Origin: Talpa occidentalis
Taxonomy: Eukaryota; Chordata; Mammalia; Eulipotyphla; Talpidae
Assembly: GCF_014898055.3 (NCBI RefSeq)
Contig: NW_023601322.1
Location: 68,476,740-68,540,739, forward strand
Direction of reading: 5' to 3'
Length of the DNA stretch: 64,000 bases
Shown: one piece after another, positions 23,769 through 36,525 of the stretch
How the letters are laid out: each line of letters begins with the position of its first letter
How positions within the stretch are numbered: the stretch's first letter is position 1
Position numbers and translations under genes: made by a program
The notes under the pieces: generated by a model
Database searches by the model: none
Told to the model about the DNA's origin: nothing
Seen by the model: only the letters and a program-made list of their open reading frames with translations

Positions 23769-24071
23769 TGAGGAAAAAAATAGATGAAAGGCATAAATAT
23801 AAATTAAAACTATAAAACTCTTAGAAGCAAACATGTCAATCTTCATATCCTCGGATTAAGCAATGGTTTCTTAGCTATGATACCCAGAACACTAATGACT
23901 AAAGACAAAGCAAACTGGACTTTATCAAAGTTAAAAATTTCTGTGTGTCCATGCAGAAAGTAAAAAGGCAACCCACAAAATAGGAGGAATATTTTGCAAA
24001 TCACATATCCGATTATTTAATACCCAGAATATATAAAGAACACTCATAGCAATAAAAAGACAACTAAATTT
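23769..24071 (+). mobile_element. Second old L1 ORF2 fragment
   Basis: ATAAAACTCTTAGAAGCAAAC, TTGGACTTTATC-like and GCAAATCACATATCCGAT are L1 ORF2 sense sequence. This part of ORF2 lies upstream of the preceding fragment's 3' end, so it is a separate insertion. Confidence 0.7.
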
Positions 24072-24332
24072 TTTATATTTATTTATTTATATGTACAAGA
24101 ATTGGGGTACAGGCCAGAGTTGTGAGAGTTGAGAGGATTCACCAGAGACAGAGTGGGGAACAGAAGAGGCGGACTGACTGAAATACACTGCTATGGAGAG
24201 CAGTGGGTGAGTCAGGAGAGGTCTACTGCGCCATGTGGGTAGCTCCCTGGCCAGGGGATTGAACTCGTGCTGCAGTGGCTGCAGCTAGCATCATAGGTTG
24301 CGTCTTAACTCCTTGTGCCACCGGGGAGGCCC
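24072..24332 (-). mobile_element. tRNA-SINE type B
   Basis: Inserted at the end of an L1 fragment. Confidence 0.9.
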
Positions 24333-24527
24333 AAAATTATGGTCTTTCTCAACAAGAATAAGTTAGATATAAAATGTCATAGTTCCTAAATGAGGAAAGT
24401 GCTATGTGGTAACATCAATGGGTTTAAGTTCATTTGTTTAAGTGATGTCTACATTACTAATATTTAAAATTGTTTTTATCTGAATGTTTATGTAAAATAA
24501 GTCCTTTATTTTTCTCTTTTTCTTATT

Positions 24528-24801
24528 TATTTTTTAAAGATTTATTGATTTATGTATGCATACAAGAGCTGGGGTACAGGCCAGAGATAAGGGGGGTGAG
24601 AGGATTCACCAGAGACAGAGTGGGGAACAGAACACGCAGACTGACTGAAATACATTGCTGAGGGGAGCAGCAGGTGAGACAGAAGAGATCTGCCTCGCCA
24701 TGTGGGTTGCTCCCTGGTGGGCTGGGGATCGAACTTGTGCTGCAGAGGCCTCAGATTGCTTCATAGTGTGGTGCTTAACCCCTTATGCCACCAGGGAGGC
24801 A
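24528..24801 (-). mobile_element. tRNA-SINE type B
   Basis: Full length; final head bases are GAGGCACC instead of GAGGCCC. Confidence 0.9.
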
Positions 24802-24994
24802 CCTCTTTTCCTTTTTAGAGGTGAGTACATCCATGGGGGAGATAGATATGACCCAATACATGATATCCAAGTCAAGGAAGAGTTAAGAATGGCATCGCCA
24901 AGAGAAGGGAGAGCAAAAAGAGTATCTATGAGGTGGGCCACAGCAATGGTAGGCTGATTATCTACAACACTGAAAGTAAGAAATATCAGATAAA

Positions 24995-25238
24995 GGGCCT
25001 CCCTGGTGGCCTAGTGGTTAAGTCTCAGCACTATCAAAACTAAGGCCTAAACTCCACCCCAGCCAGGGAGCTAACCCACATGGCACACAGACCTCTCATG
25101 TCTCATCTGCTGCACCCCTTAGCAGTATATACCAGTAAATCTGCTTGTTCTGCTCCCCACTCTGTCTCTGGTGAATCCTCTCACCCCCACCCACCCACGG
25201 CCTATACCCCAGTTCTTCTATGCAAAATAAATAAACAT
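24995..25238 (+). mobile_element. tRNA-SINE type C
   Basis: Head GGTGGCCTAGTGGTTAAGTC; B box region decayed (CTAAACTCCACCCC). Confidence 0.88.
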
Positions 25239-25416
25239 GAGGTAAAGCCTACTCTATTGGACCAGAATTAGAAGCACCAGTATAAGCTCGTAATTTTTAA
25301 CATAGTAAACATACATGGAAATGTGTTTATATATGTGTTCCCTACCCACTGATTACACTACGAAAGCATCTAGTTCTCAGTTTCTAGATACCATTCTCCA
25401 TTAAAAAGAATAAAGG

Positions 25417-25660
25417 AGGGGCCTCTCCAGTGGCGCAGTGGTTGAGCGCTGGGTTGTGAAGCTGCCCGCAGCCTCTGCAGCGACGGTTCGATCCCCGGCT
25501 GCTCCCCGGCCACCGGAGGAGGGTCCCACATGGTGCGCAGACCTCACCTGCCGCCCGCTGCTCCCCTCAGCAGTGTACTTCGGTCCTTCTGCCTGCTCTG
25601 CTCCCTGCTCTGGCGAATTCTCTCACCCTCCCGCGCTTCTGACTGTACCCAGTGCTTGTA

Positions 25661-25709
<49 letters not shown>
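25417..25709 (+). mobile_element. tRNA-SINE type A with long (AAAT)n tail
   Basis: Target duplication AAAAAGAATAAAGGA. The tail has about a dozen AAAT units, the longest here. Confidence 0.94.
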
Positions 25710-25711
<2 letters not shown>

Positions 25712-25944
25712 AAAGAATAAAGGATCTTTAAAAAATTGATGATTTTAAGGCTAGAGCAGGGGACAATGGTAAAGTCAGAAACATACTGTGGTGTAACAAA
25801 GTATTCAAAGACTCATAAGGGGTAAAAAAACAAGACTGGGACAATTTGAGCATTAAAATAAATAAATATTATAACCTACCTGAATAAACAGGAAATTATT
25901 AGTACATACAAATACAAACTTAAAATAAGTGAAACAATGTGAGC

Positions 25945-26425
25945 CCCAAGTGTGGTAAGCAGACTTCAAGAAGACTCCCAATGCTCCTTGACTCCTAGTA
26001 CTCACATCCTTGTATAGCTCTCTCTCCTACGTGATACAAGGGGTAGTCTGTGAGAACAACAGAATTTGGCAGATGTGATGCTACATCACTTCTGAGACTA
26101 GGTTATAAAAGATATTGTGGCTTTTATTGTTTATCTCTCATCAATGTGAGGGAAGGTAGCTGCTATGTCTTAAGTACACTCAGTCAATGAAAACCCACAC
26201 AGGGAGGAAAAGAGTTCATCCCTTAGTCCAACAACTCAAAAGGAATTGAAATCTGCCAACAATCACAGACTAAGCTTGGGATGAGATGCTCTAGCATTCA
26301 GAGAACTAGAATTCTAGGCAACAGCTTGGCAGCAACCTCAAAAAAAGACTCGAGCTAGAACCACCTAGCTATAATCATTCTCAGATTCTTCATCTTCAGT
26401 AACTGATAATAAACGTTTTTGGCAG
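25945..26425 (+). repeat. Ancient LTR-like interspersed repeat
   Basis: It carries a mammalian repeat signature: GTGGTAAGCAGACTTC near the start, TTGGCAGATGTGATGC and CTGAGACTAGGTTATAAAAG in the middle, and AGCTAGAACCACCTAGCT then TAATAAACGTTTT at the end. Class was not settled by eye; MaLR or ERVL-like is most likely. Confidence 0.5.
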
Positions 26426-26518
26426 CCAAGTTTGGGAATACTAATGTACTGATAAATATAATACAAATATTTAGTATATAGAGAGTATATAGTCTCAAAT
26501 CATCTCCCAACAAATTAC

Positions 26519-26798
26519 TTTTTTTTAAAGAGTTATTTATGAATACAAGAGCTGGGGTACAGGCCAGAGATGCGGGGGGTGGGGGGGTGGGTGAGAGGAT
26601 TTACCAGAGACAGAGCGGGGAACAGAACATGCAAACTGACTGAAATACACTGCTGAGGGGAACAGCAGGCGAGACATCAGAGGTCTCTTCGCCATGTGGG
26701 TTGCTCTCTGGCTGGCCGGGGATTGAACTCGCGCTGCAGAGGCTGCGGATTGCTTCATAGAGCGGTGCTTAACCCCTTGCACCACATGGGAGGCCCCA
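26519..26798 (-). mobile_element. tRNA-SINE type B
   Basis: Target duplication CAACAAATTAC. Confidence 0.92.
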
Positions 26799-26837
26799 AC
26801 AACAAATTACCTATTATAAAGGTAAAGAGAATAAATG

Positions 26838-27060
26838 TAGGACTTCCCTGGTGGCGCAAGGGGTTAAGCACAGCACTGTGAAGCTATCCGCAGTCTCTGC
26901 AGCACAAGTTCGATCCCTGAGTTCACCCTGTCTTGCCCGCTGCTTCCCTCAGCAGTATATTTCAGGCAATCTGCCTGTTCTGTTCCCCACTGTCTCAGGT
27001 GAATCCTCTCATCCCCCACACCTGTACTCAGCTCTTGTATACATAAATAAATAAATCTTT
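26838..27060 (+). mobile_element. tRNA-SINE type B, internally deleted
   Basis: About 35 bp after the B box (CAGGGAGCTACCC...CAGACC) is missing. Confidence 0.88.
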
Positions 27061-27144
27061 TTTTTTAAATCTAATCATAATCACAAGAAACGAACCTACG
27101 CTTTTACTTCTGTAAAGTGAATTTTGATTTAAAATTTTTTACCA

Positions 27145-27410
27145 GGGCCTCCCTGGTGGCACAAAGGGTTAAGACACAGCACTATGAAGCAATCCGCAGC
27201 CACTGCAGCAAGAGTTCGATCCCTTGCCTGGGAGCTGACTCACATGGCACAGCAGACCTCTCCTGTCTCCCCCGCTGCTCCCCTCAGCAGTGCATTTCAG
27301 TACATCTTCCTGCTCTGTTCCCCACTCTCTCTGGTAAATCCTCTCATCCCCACACCTCTGGCCTGTATCCCAGTTCTTGTATGCATAAATAAATCTTTAA
27401 AAAATAAATA
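27145..27410 (+). mobile_element. tRNA-SINE type B
   Basis: Target duplication AAAATTTT(TT)ACC. Confidence 0.92.
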
Positions 27411-27839
27411 AAAAATTTTACCTGATATAAACCCTTGAGAAGTTGGCCAACAAGTACTATCACTCCTTAGACCTCTACAGGTGATGCTCTACAGGTGATG
27501 GGGTGGAAGTGGTCAAAGTACAGCCACTTTCTATAAGATGTTAAAGATAACTGTTTTCACTTCCAGAACTACAAAAATATCACATATTAAATAACAGTAT
27601 TTTGAAGTTTGCTTAAGAAAAAAAGTGGAATTCAGTGCCTTTTTCCATTTAGAAATATTACAAGACACTACTTTTACAACATCAGGTTTTGTGGGTTTTT
27701 TTTTTTTTTTTCTTCTTTTGGTTGGAGTGGCAATGAAATGAAATACTAAACAGATACTTAACAAAGACACCTAAGATTTCAAAATTCTACCAATCTCATA
27801 GGTCTGCACTGCTGGGCATTTCATACAGTGATAATACTT
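27411..27839. other. Intronic sequence
   Basis: AT-rich, with a 9-bp doublet TCTACAGGTGATG repeated at about 27474-27500. No exon. Confidence 0.45.
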
Positions 27840-28035
27840 AAAACTACCTTTCAGATAGTCCATATTTTTCTAATCATACCCCACAGATTTATGGAGTATA
27901 TGGCACTATCCCCACTATACAGACAAGGAAGCTGTGGGTAAAGAAAATCAGTGAAGTAACTTGTCTAAAACCACAGGGTTAGAACATGACGCAGTAGGCA
28001 CATTGTTCCAAAATTCTCCCTATTCCATCACACCA
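27840..28035 (-). repeat. MIR
   Basis: Antisense MIR core: ACTATCCCCACTATACAGACAAGGAAGC, then GTAACTTGTCTAAAACCACAGGG. Confidence 0.6.
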
Positions 28036-28440
28036 CTTGCTGGATGTTGCTGGCAATAAATGAGTGCCTACTATACATTAGATATGGAGAATAGAATGAA
28101 TAATATAGGGACTTTGCCCAGGAGAGCTCTGTCTAGAGAAAGGAATATAATCATTCATGTCTACATACTAAGAAACAGTTCTGTAGTGGAACCTCATTGC
28201 CAGCATGCCTGGGGCATGCTTCACAGAGAAGCCACTTCTATTGGGTCTCCAAAAGAGAATAAAGAATTCAGGAGGAAGGGGTGAAGAAAGAAAACAGTTT
28301 TTCTGTAGGAACACTAAAGGAAAATGATTGTGAGAGGATCTATTACAACTATTTCAATCACAATAATATTTGTCATGAGTTACTGATATAAAGATGACTA
28401 AAATTTTTTGTCCTTCTCTTATCCACCTTTAATGTTTGGT

Positions 28441-28562
28441 TTTTTTGTGGTTTTTTTTTGGTGGGCCCCTCGCCGGTGGCCGGGGATTGAACTGGCGCTG
28501 CAGAGGCTGCGGGCAACCTCGCAACCCAGTGCTCAACCGCTGCGCCACCAGGGGAGGCCCCC
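28441..28562 (-). mobile_element. Short tRNA-SINE
   Basis: Only the tRNA-like head, joined to poly-A through GCCACCGGCGAGGGGCCC on the element strand; target duplication CTTTAATGTTT. Confidence 0.85.
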
Positions 28563-29174
28563 AGCTTTAATGTTTTTAAGAAATAATTACATATATCTGC
28601 AGATCTAAAGTAATAATTTACCTAAAATAACTTGTACATCACAAATCAAATAATGTCAATTTGTATTTTGATATAAACAGCATTTAGCCAAGGACATTAC
28701 TATATGTTCAACTCTACTGGTCTACCCTGCTTCTTGCTATAATTCAATATAGCAAGTGTTATTTAATTAAAGCTACTGTATATTAAATATTTTACTATAC
28801 TAGTGTGTCCCCATGGACTAATAAGTATGTTTTAAACAAAAAGCAGTTATTTAATTCTTAAGCCCCCCAAAATCAATTTTCAAATAAGCATAACTTCTAT
28901 TTTTCTTAGAAATTAGATGACCTATCCCTGAGACAGTAACAATGTTGTTGGTAGCCTAATTCCATGAATATTACAAAACAGGAGTTTGTGTTCTTTCCTG
29001 TTACAATGCACCTTCTTGAAACAAATTTTCACATTATACTGTAATGAAATCAATATACAGTAACATTTAATATAGCACCTAATGAGGAACCCCTTTATTA
29101 TATAAGAAAAATACTATTCTTAAAGTGTTTATTGTATGACCGAATGACAATGGTGTTTCAGCTTAATATACTTG
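28563..29174. other. AT-rich intronic sequence
   Basis: No repeat or exon recognised. Confidence 0.45.
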
Positions 29175-29369
29175 GTAGTAGAGGTGGAGGCAGGGTGAGA
29201 GGCAGAGTACAGAGCAGAACAGGCGATTTACTGAAATACACTGCTGAGGGGAGCAGCTGGTGAGACAGGGGAGGTCTGCTGGGCCATATATGGACTAGCT
29301 CCCTGCCTAGGGATTGAACTCAAGACCTCAGTGGTGACAGAGCTGAAACAACCCCCAGGCCACCAGGGA
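29175..29369 (-). mobile_element. tRNA-SINE type C, degenerate
   Basis: Tail lost; head ends CCACCAGGGATTC. Confidence 0.8.
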
Positions 29370-29972
29370 TTCTTTCAAGAAGTTTGGCACTGAAATGTCA
29401 AAGATGGGAGGGCTAAAAAGAAAGAAAATTAACAGCAGTTGGGGAAGGGGTCAACTTTTTTTTTAGGATGGGAGAAATCTTGGATAGTTTGGATACTGGG
29501 GCAAATTAGTAGTGAAGAGACTGGAACTAGGAAAGCAGGGACAATTACTAGAGAACAAGGACCTGGCAGAAAAAAATGAATAGGATGGAAAGCATATGTT
29601 AGTTCGGCACAAAGGAGAAAAGCATATAGCTTCTCCAGAGGTAAGAGGGGAGAAGAATGATGACGCGTAAATCTGAAGCAGTTACTACTCTGGAGTCACC
29701 TACATGCATCTGAATCCTGGGCTTCCTACCATAACCATATAAACTTGTTTTCTTCTCCAACCTTGTTCTCTCATCTAATCTGGGAAGATCAGAATTATCA
29801 CAGGGCTACTGAAAAAATTCAGAAATTCCTGCTATAGTATACGCTAAAGATGGTAGCTGTGGGGTTCTGTTTCTGTTTTCGAAAGGCTCAAAGAATTCAT
29901 ACTTAATATTTCAATTTTCTTAGTAGACTAGGTAACTGGGTCACCTACTGAGATTAAAACAATGTTTAAGGA
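29370..29972. other. Intronic sequence
   Basis: Purine-rich stretches; no repeat or exon recognised. Confidence 0.45.
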
Positions 29973-30586
29973 GGGCCTCCCTGGCGGCACAAAGAGTTAA
30001 CTCTCAGCACTACCAAGCTATTTTTTTTGAAAGATTTATTTATTTATGCATACAAGAACAGGGGTACAGGCCAGAGGTGGAAGGGGTGAGAGGATTCACC
30101 AGAGACAGAGTGAGGAACAGAACAGGCAGACTGACTGAAATGCACTACTGAAGGGAGCAGCAGGCGAGACAGGAGATCTTCTGCGCCATGTGGGTAGCTC
30201 CATGGGATCAAACTCGAGCTGCAGAGGCTGCGGATAGCTTCACAGAGCTGTGCTTAACCCCTTGCGCCACCAGGCAGGCCCAGCACCATCAAGCTATTTT
30301 TGCCAGCTACTGTAACATGAGTTCGATCCCCAGCCAGGGACCTAACCCACATGGTGCAGCAGACCACTCCTGTCTCGCCCTCTGCTTCCCTCAGAAGTGT
30401 ATTTCAGTAAAACCCACCTGTTCTGCTCCCCACTTTGTCTTTGGTGAATCCGCTCACATCCACCACCACCACCCCACCACCCCCCACGCCAAGCCCCCGG
30501 CACCTCTGGCCTACATGCATAAATAAATGCATAAATAAATCTTGTATGCATAAATAAATCTTTAAAATAAAAACACAAAACAAAAA
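29973..30586 (+). mobile_element. tRNA-SINE type C, split
   Basis: Head at 29973-30025, resumed at 30282. Its tail has two rounds of GCATAAATAAAT, with a CACCACCACC run in the body. A second SINE sits inside it. Confidence 0.9.
30026..30281 (-). mobile_element. tRNA-SINE type B nested in another SINE
   Basis: Target duplication AGCAC(T/C)A(C/T)CAAGCTATTTTT, derived from the host SINE head. Confidence 0.93.
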
Positions 30587-30644
30587 TAGTTTTAAGGAGG
30601 TAGGAGAGTGATTCTTAATCTTTTGGAGATTAAAAAGCACATCT

Positions 30645-30902
30645 GGGCCTCCCCGGTGGCGCAGTGGTTGAGCGCTGGGTTGCAAAGCTGCCCGTAGCCT
30701 CTGCAGCTCAGGTTCGATCCCCGGCCGCCTGGCGAGGGTCCCACATGGCGCACAGACCTCTCCGGCCACCCACTGCTCCCCTCAGCCATGTACTTCGGTC
30801 CTTCTGCCTGCTCTGCTCCCTGCTCTGGCTCCGGTGAATTCTCTCACCCTCCTGCACTTCTGACTGTACCCAGTGCTTGTATAAATAAATCAATCTTAAA
30901 AT
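30645..30902 (+). mobile_element. tRNA-SINE type A
   Basis: Target duplication TAAAAAGCACA. Confidence 0.92.
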
Positions 30903-31030
30903 AAAAAGCACACTTAACTCTGATGAATGATATGTGGAGAACAGACACCCAAAAGTTTTAAGGGACATCATAGACCCCAACAATAAAAAAAAGATGTTGG
31001 TAAAAGACCTCAGGTTCTAGAGCAGTTTAT

Positions 31031-31306
31031 TTTTTATTTTTTAAAGATTTATTTATGTATTTATTTATACAAGCACTGGGTACAGTCAGAAGCGCAGGAA
31101 GGTGAGAGAATTCACCAGAGCCAGAGCGGGGAGCAGAGCAGGCAGAGGGACCGAAGTACACTGCTGAGGGGAGCAGCGGGCGGCAGGAGACGTCTGCGCG
31201 CCATGCAGGACCCTCCTCTGGTGGCCGGGGAACAGTTGGGGATCGAACCCGAGCTGCAGGCAGCTTCGCAATCCAGCGCTCAACCGCTGCACCACCAGGG
31301 AGGCCC
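31031..31306 (-). mobile_element. tRNA-SINE type A
   Basis: Target duplication TCTAGAGCAGTTTA; about 12 bp missing near the B box. Confidence 0.93.
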
Positions 31307-31927
31307 TCTAGAGCAGTTTAAATACCCAACTGTTTGAACAAAAAGAAAAAACAATGTGTCCTCTGGATTTATATACCAAACAGATATGCAGCACATGGCT
31401 TGCCAGAAAAAGACACTGGACACAATCAAGAAATCCAGGCTCTTGATCCAGCCCTTGTAAGTCATATGGTCTTCTTAGACAATAGCTCTGAGATATTTAT
31501 GATCCTATTACTTGAAGTCTCACTTGACTCTGAAGATAGAACAAATGGTACTTTATTTTCCAATTGCATAGTTTCATAGGATTTTGAAGGTTAGTCTGAA
31601 AATCTAACCACCAAAACTTCATTTCTACAGAAAAAACAAGTGTTCTCCTTGCATTTCTGGGATGAGGCTGCAGAGGTTCCTGGCAGCATCAGGCATGAGT
31701 CAGGTATTCCTATCCTCAGACTGGTTAGGGTATTTTAGCAGCCCTCTCTCTCTGGACTAAAATATCCAGAATTGGACTTTGTCAAACTTCCTCTTAGTCA
31801 GCAATTCAGTAATGCACACCGCCAAACTTTAAAGAAAACCTAGATTTATTACACTACCCTTCAATGATGGCTGTTTAAATTACATTTAATTAGCAACTTG
31901 GGAAAACTATAAAAAGTTTCTCAGTAT
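31307..31927. other. Intronic sequence
   Basis: No repeat or exon recognised. Confidence 0.45.
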
Positions 31928-32203
31928 GGGCCTCCCCAGTGGCACAGCCGTTGAGCGCTGGGCTGCAAAGCTGCCTGCAGCCTCTGCAGCGCTGGTTTCA
32001 CCCCCAGCCCCCCCCCCCCCAGGGTCCCACATGGCGCACAGACCTCTCGCACAGACCTCTCCGGCCACGCCCGCTGCTCCCCTCAGCAGTGTACTTAGTC
32101 AGTCTGCCTGTTCTGCTCCTGGCTCTGGTGAATTCTCTCATCCTCCCGCGTTTCTGACTGTACCCAGTGCTTGTATAAATAAATAAATAAATCTTAAAAA
32201 AAA
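31928..32203 (+). mobile_element. tRNA-SINE type A
   Basis: Target duplication AAAAGTTTCTCAGTATG. GCACAGACCTCTC is duplicated in tandem in the body. It is the last SINE before the promoter-proximal SINE-free zone. Confidence 0.93.
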
Positions 32204-35200
32204 AAGTTTCTCAGTATGATGAATATTTGTAAAGTGAAGAATACTTTTCTAGTGAAAAAAAAAATCATCCTAGAGACATCTACATCAAGCAGCTTAATTT
32301 TTTGGAATAAGAAGATATGTCTGCTTTCCAAGATAAAACAAATTCAGTCATCTTCGGCCAACCATTTATTAAAGTTCCCAGTACTATTTGCTAATTTGTT
32401 TTATCATTTTGACAGGAATTCATTCAGTCATTACCTCAGTCATTACCTCTGATTATATAATGTGCATTATATACTTCTAATACAGTACAGTATTTTATAA
32501 TAATGTTTTTGTATTTAGCACTGTTACAGTGCTAAATCTCCTTTCCTATCCTTACAAATATCCTTTGGTAATCTCCCAGTCTGAGACATTTTGAAAGCAG
32601 TCTGTAAAAAGATGACTCAGAACACAAACAGATCATAATAAAGAGGAAGATGTTAAGTTTGACTATGGTATCCATGTACCTAATCTACCAAATTGTTTTC
32701 CCTATGACCTCACATATAACCATAATTAGAAGGTTAAGAGAAACTAGTTAATCTTGTCCATCTACAGAATAAAGCAGTATTTTGAAGCTTCTAAAATATT
32801 TTAAAAAGACTGAAAATACAGTTTAAATGACTTAATCTTTATACAGCTGATTATTTACCAAATTAACTTCAATCTTGTCATTTTTATTTTTTCAATCTTG
32901 TAATCTTGTTATTTTTAACTCATATATTAAACTAGTGCCTCCCAAAAAATAAGGTGCGCTTTTAAAAAATTTGAATTGGCTACAAAAATTTGGGTTTAAG
33001 GGTTAGTTTAAAAAAAAAGGAGGGGGGAATCTGGCAACAATTGGGTTCACAGATCCTGACAACAGCAACATTTGGAGAGAGTTGAGCAGCAGCTGCCCTC
33101 TTTTGATAGAAAGTGCAATTTCTAGTTCCCCCCATTCTCTTTGCTCATTTTGGTTACCCACCTGGTCTTTTAAAGCCATTAGAGTCTGAAATCTTTATTT
33201 TACTGAGAATTTTATCTTGAGGAGTTTTAAAAGGAGTTAGTCACAAAAATCTCTATCACAAATAAAACAAATCAAGTGATGATCCTATATTAAAATTTTG
33301 CATATAAAATATTAATTATAATTAGCAGGATTATCAATTAAAATGTAGAAGGTATTATTACTATTCAAAGAAGCGTTTCTAGTATCCTAACTTTGTCTTA
33401 AACTCCTCAAAAGAAAATCAAGATGTTCAGTCTTTAACCATTCCCAAGAATAAAGACTTTCACCCTAAATTTCAACATTATGTACTGAAGTGCACCAAAA
33501 AGCTTCCTACATCTGAACAACAAAAGTAAAGAAGAAAAACAGGAAGTAACACACACAAAAAAGATCAGCTTAAAGAGACCACACAGTTCACAGAACACAT
33601 GAAGCCCTTTCTTCACTCAGAGCCTATTGGATCTTATTTTAGACATAATTTTAATAAGCTCCGCGATCTTGTTTCCCAGCCCACAGCAGATGAGATGCAA
33701 CCAACTGGAAAAGGGTTGGGGGTGGTGCTGCTAGAGGCAGACACTTGAAACATCAAAATCAAAGCTGAAGACCTACAAAGTCAGCAGAAAACCTCAAAAC
33801 ACTGCAGGCTGGGACCATTTGGTATAGACAGAAACAATTTCAGAGGGTCCCCATCACCACATACAACTACACTGGATGTTCACAATGGCCCTCTTTGGTA
33901 CACTAATTAATAAAGCATCGGTCAAGAGATCTCAATGTGTTTGTGAAAATTAAGTCCATCAAACATATTTTCCAAAAAACAAACAAACAAACAAACAAAA
34001 AAAACAAGACGGCATTTAAAGGACTGTCAAATCCACAGAACACTATTTTACTCTGTCAAAGAAACTCAATTTAAAAAGATACATGTCAAAATTTGTTCTT
34101 AGCAAAATTCTATTAGGACCCAGCAATTCACATTAACCAAAGTTTAGAGAGCATTTAAGTAGAACTATTTTTTCAGAGAATTATAATTGGGAAGGTTTAA
34201 GAGCAGTAAGTATTTTGGGGATTCCACTGTAATACATTACTAGGGTTGAAGATAAATAGGAATGGTCTTAGCCACACCTAGTAAATCTGATTTCAACTTA
34301 AAATTGGTGTCCTAGAAAAAGTTGGGGGGAGGGGGAAATCCATTTTGTTTTCACAATCTTACTGACTACTACAACAAAAATAATTTTTAAGTCACATTCT
34401 GAAAAGAGCTCTAGGTTATAAACCAGAGGGGGAAAATTAACATGTAGTTTTAAAAGTTCAAACTGTCACTGTCTAAACCTGATTTTTCTTATTAAAATGT
34501 TTATGAAGGCATAATTTAGGGAAAATCTAGAAAATATGTAGTAATTTAAAAAACCCTACAACTAGGAGCTAGCATATTAGATCAAAATGTTTGAGTGCTG
34601 TTTCTCTCTCTGAAGAAATCTCTATAATGCACATATCAATTATAAGTGATTAAAGGCTACAGTTCTTGATCTGCAAACTATCACATATACTCATTCCTCT
34701 TCACGTTTGAAAATATTTAAGAACACATTCTCTTCTACAGGTACAATATCAAATTGATAACTTCTCAGTCTCTAAGGGAACCCAGTAACTCCAAAAATCC
34801 TTTAAATACACAAGTATTTTTACTTGATTATTTGCTTCTCAGGGTGCTCCTGCCCCTCAAAGGGTTCCTTAAGAGATCTTTGCTTAAGGTTGAAACAACT
34901 TCTAACAAATAATTTGCCTCATTTTAGTGTAAGATTTACACTAAAGTCTGCCCTTTATCAACTGTTAGAAATGTAGTTGGTAAGGATCTAACCCAGTTTA
35001 CAGTAACCACTGTATTAAAGGTCTTTGATCAGGAAAGAAATGAGGACCAACTGCTGAGATGAGGTATTAAAATCGTCTAACAATCTGCATTGCCACTGAG
35101 TTTAAGGAAAGGTAAAAACTGGTTCTCCTCGAATCTTCATTATCATTCATGATGCCTAATCTCAGGATCTACTTCTTACTAAGAGACTAAGAGTTGAATA

Positions 35201-35700
35201 CAGTCCAGTAGCCAAGTGAAACATATAACAAAAATAACTGGCACTAGTGGTGCTTTCCCTACTTCTAAGATAGTGAGAGACACTAAGAGTTTGAAATGGG
35301 GGGGGGGCTAAAATTTAAGCAAAGTTCACACTGTAATGAAGTATCAGGAAATCCTCCTTATATATAAGAAAATGAATAATCTCTCATCTAAAAAGGGCAA
35401 GGAAATACCTTCTAATGGAAAAAATTAGCAAATCATTTCTCAATTCAGAAGCTTTCCGAACATATCGAATGTAAGCATAAAAATCCACCATGTGAAGATA
35501 CTGTAAAAGAAAACTTTGTGTAATTTCTCCAGTGGTTTTCAATGTTCTAGTTTCTTCCTCTAACCTTGCAATTTACCAGCTTTTCTAATAGGTCCATTCC
35601 CGCAAAACCGAAGACTTAGTATTTGGCAATCTTAAGGAATAAAAACGCTGTTCCTACTTCCCCTCCTCCCTCAATAGTCATGTTTTTTTCCTTCTGAACT
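32204..35700. other. SINE-free proximal part of intron 1
   Basis: AT-rich sequence with no tRNA-SINE and no L1 piece I could recognise, in strong contrast to the rest of the intron. It contains a short (CAAA)n run at about 33977-34007 and an eight-G run at about 35301-35308. No exon was recognised. Confidence 0.6.
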
Positions 35701-36278
35701 TCCTACTCTAACAGTTTTTGGACAGTAGAGCAGAAAGAAGTGTGCGACCGCCCAGAGGTAAGTGAACTCAAGAAATACTTGTGGATCGGATAAAACAGCT
35801 TCCTTCCTCTGCCAGAGATATGCGCCCCAAGACCAGGCAGTTCGGTGGAGGTAGCAGGCAGGTGGGGGTGGGGGTCGGGAGGGAACAGAAATGGGGCAAG
35901 GAGCCCTTTCGACCTCTGTGGATCGGGCCGCCCAACGCCCCAGCCCCCACCCCCCGGCCTGGCCGGACAATGGCCCTCAAGCGCAGCCGTCCCAGGCCGG
36001 GAAGAGGCCCTGGGACTCCATACCACGAGGGGCCTAGAAAGACCGCCGAGGAGGAAGGCTGAGCGAGCGAGCGCACCTCGGGCCTAAGCGCGGGCTGCGC
36101 GCCGTGGCCTCTACCGGCGCCATCACTGGGAGTGGGGTGTGAAGGCCGCCCAGCTGGGCTTCGCCGGCTGCCGGGTCCGAGGAGGCCGTGAGCCCGGCCG
36201 ACGCGACGGCGAGAAGTGCAGGCCGCAGCCCACCCAGCTGGCCCGCCCAGCGGCCCGTGCCCACAGTCGGCCCCTTAC

Positions 36279-36302
36279 CTTGTGGATTCTCTTCAGAGCC
36301 AT
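36279..36302 (-). CDS. UBE2D2: UBE2D2 coding exon 1 (residues 1-8)
   Basis: UBE2D2 (UbcH5B) is a class I E2 enzyme. It takes ubiquitin from E1 as a thioester and passes it on with RING, U-box and HECT E3 ligases in the cytosol and nucleus. Read on the minus strand, this exon starts ATGGCTCTGAAGAGAATCC and encodes MALKRIHK, then meets a consensus donor AAG|GTAAGG (GT at 36277-36278). The residue at position 7 separates the paralogues: His fits UBE2D2, whereas UBE2D1 has Gln and UBE2D3 has Asn. These residues begin the N-terminal helix of the UBC fold, which contacts E1 and E3. The ATG is the only start consistent with the family and lies in a CpG island, so this is the expressed gene and not a retrocopy. 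Splicing to 4056-4119 keeps the frame. The active-site Cys is in a later exon outside the window. Confidence 0.95.
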
Positions 36303-36514
36303 CGTGGGAGGCGGGTGGCGGCGGCCCCCGGGGCGGGGACGGGGACAGGGGAGGGACGGGGAAGGGGCGAGGGGGCGCTAGGCCGCCTCGGTGATCGCGG
36401 ATAGACCGAAGAAGATGGGGAGTTCGGAGCGCGGGTCCGGCGGGACCGACTGAGGGCCGGGGCCCACTCGGCTCCTGAGCCTGCCGCAGCGGTCACCGCA
36501 TCACCCGGCGGCGG

Positions 36515-36525
36515 CCCCTTTATGC
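36515..36525 (-). promoter_or_regulatory. TATA-like element upstream of UBE2D2 exon 1
   Basis: The minus strand reads CGCATAAAGGG in otherwise very GC-rich sequence, about 215 bp from the start codon. It could place a TSS near 36.49 kb. The motif is imperfect, and CpG-island promoters often ignore such sequences. Confidence 0.35.
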
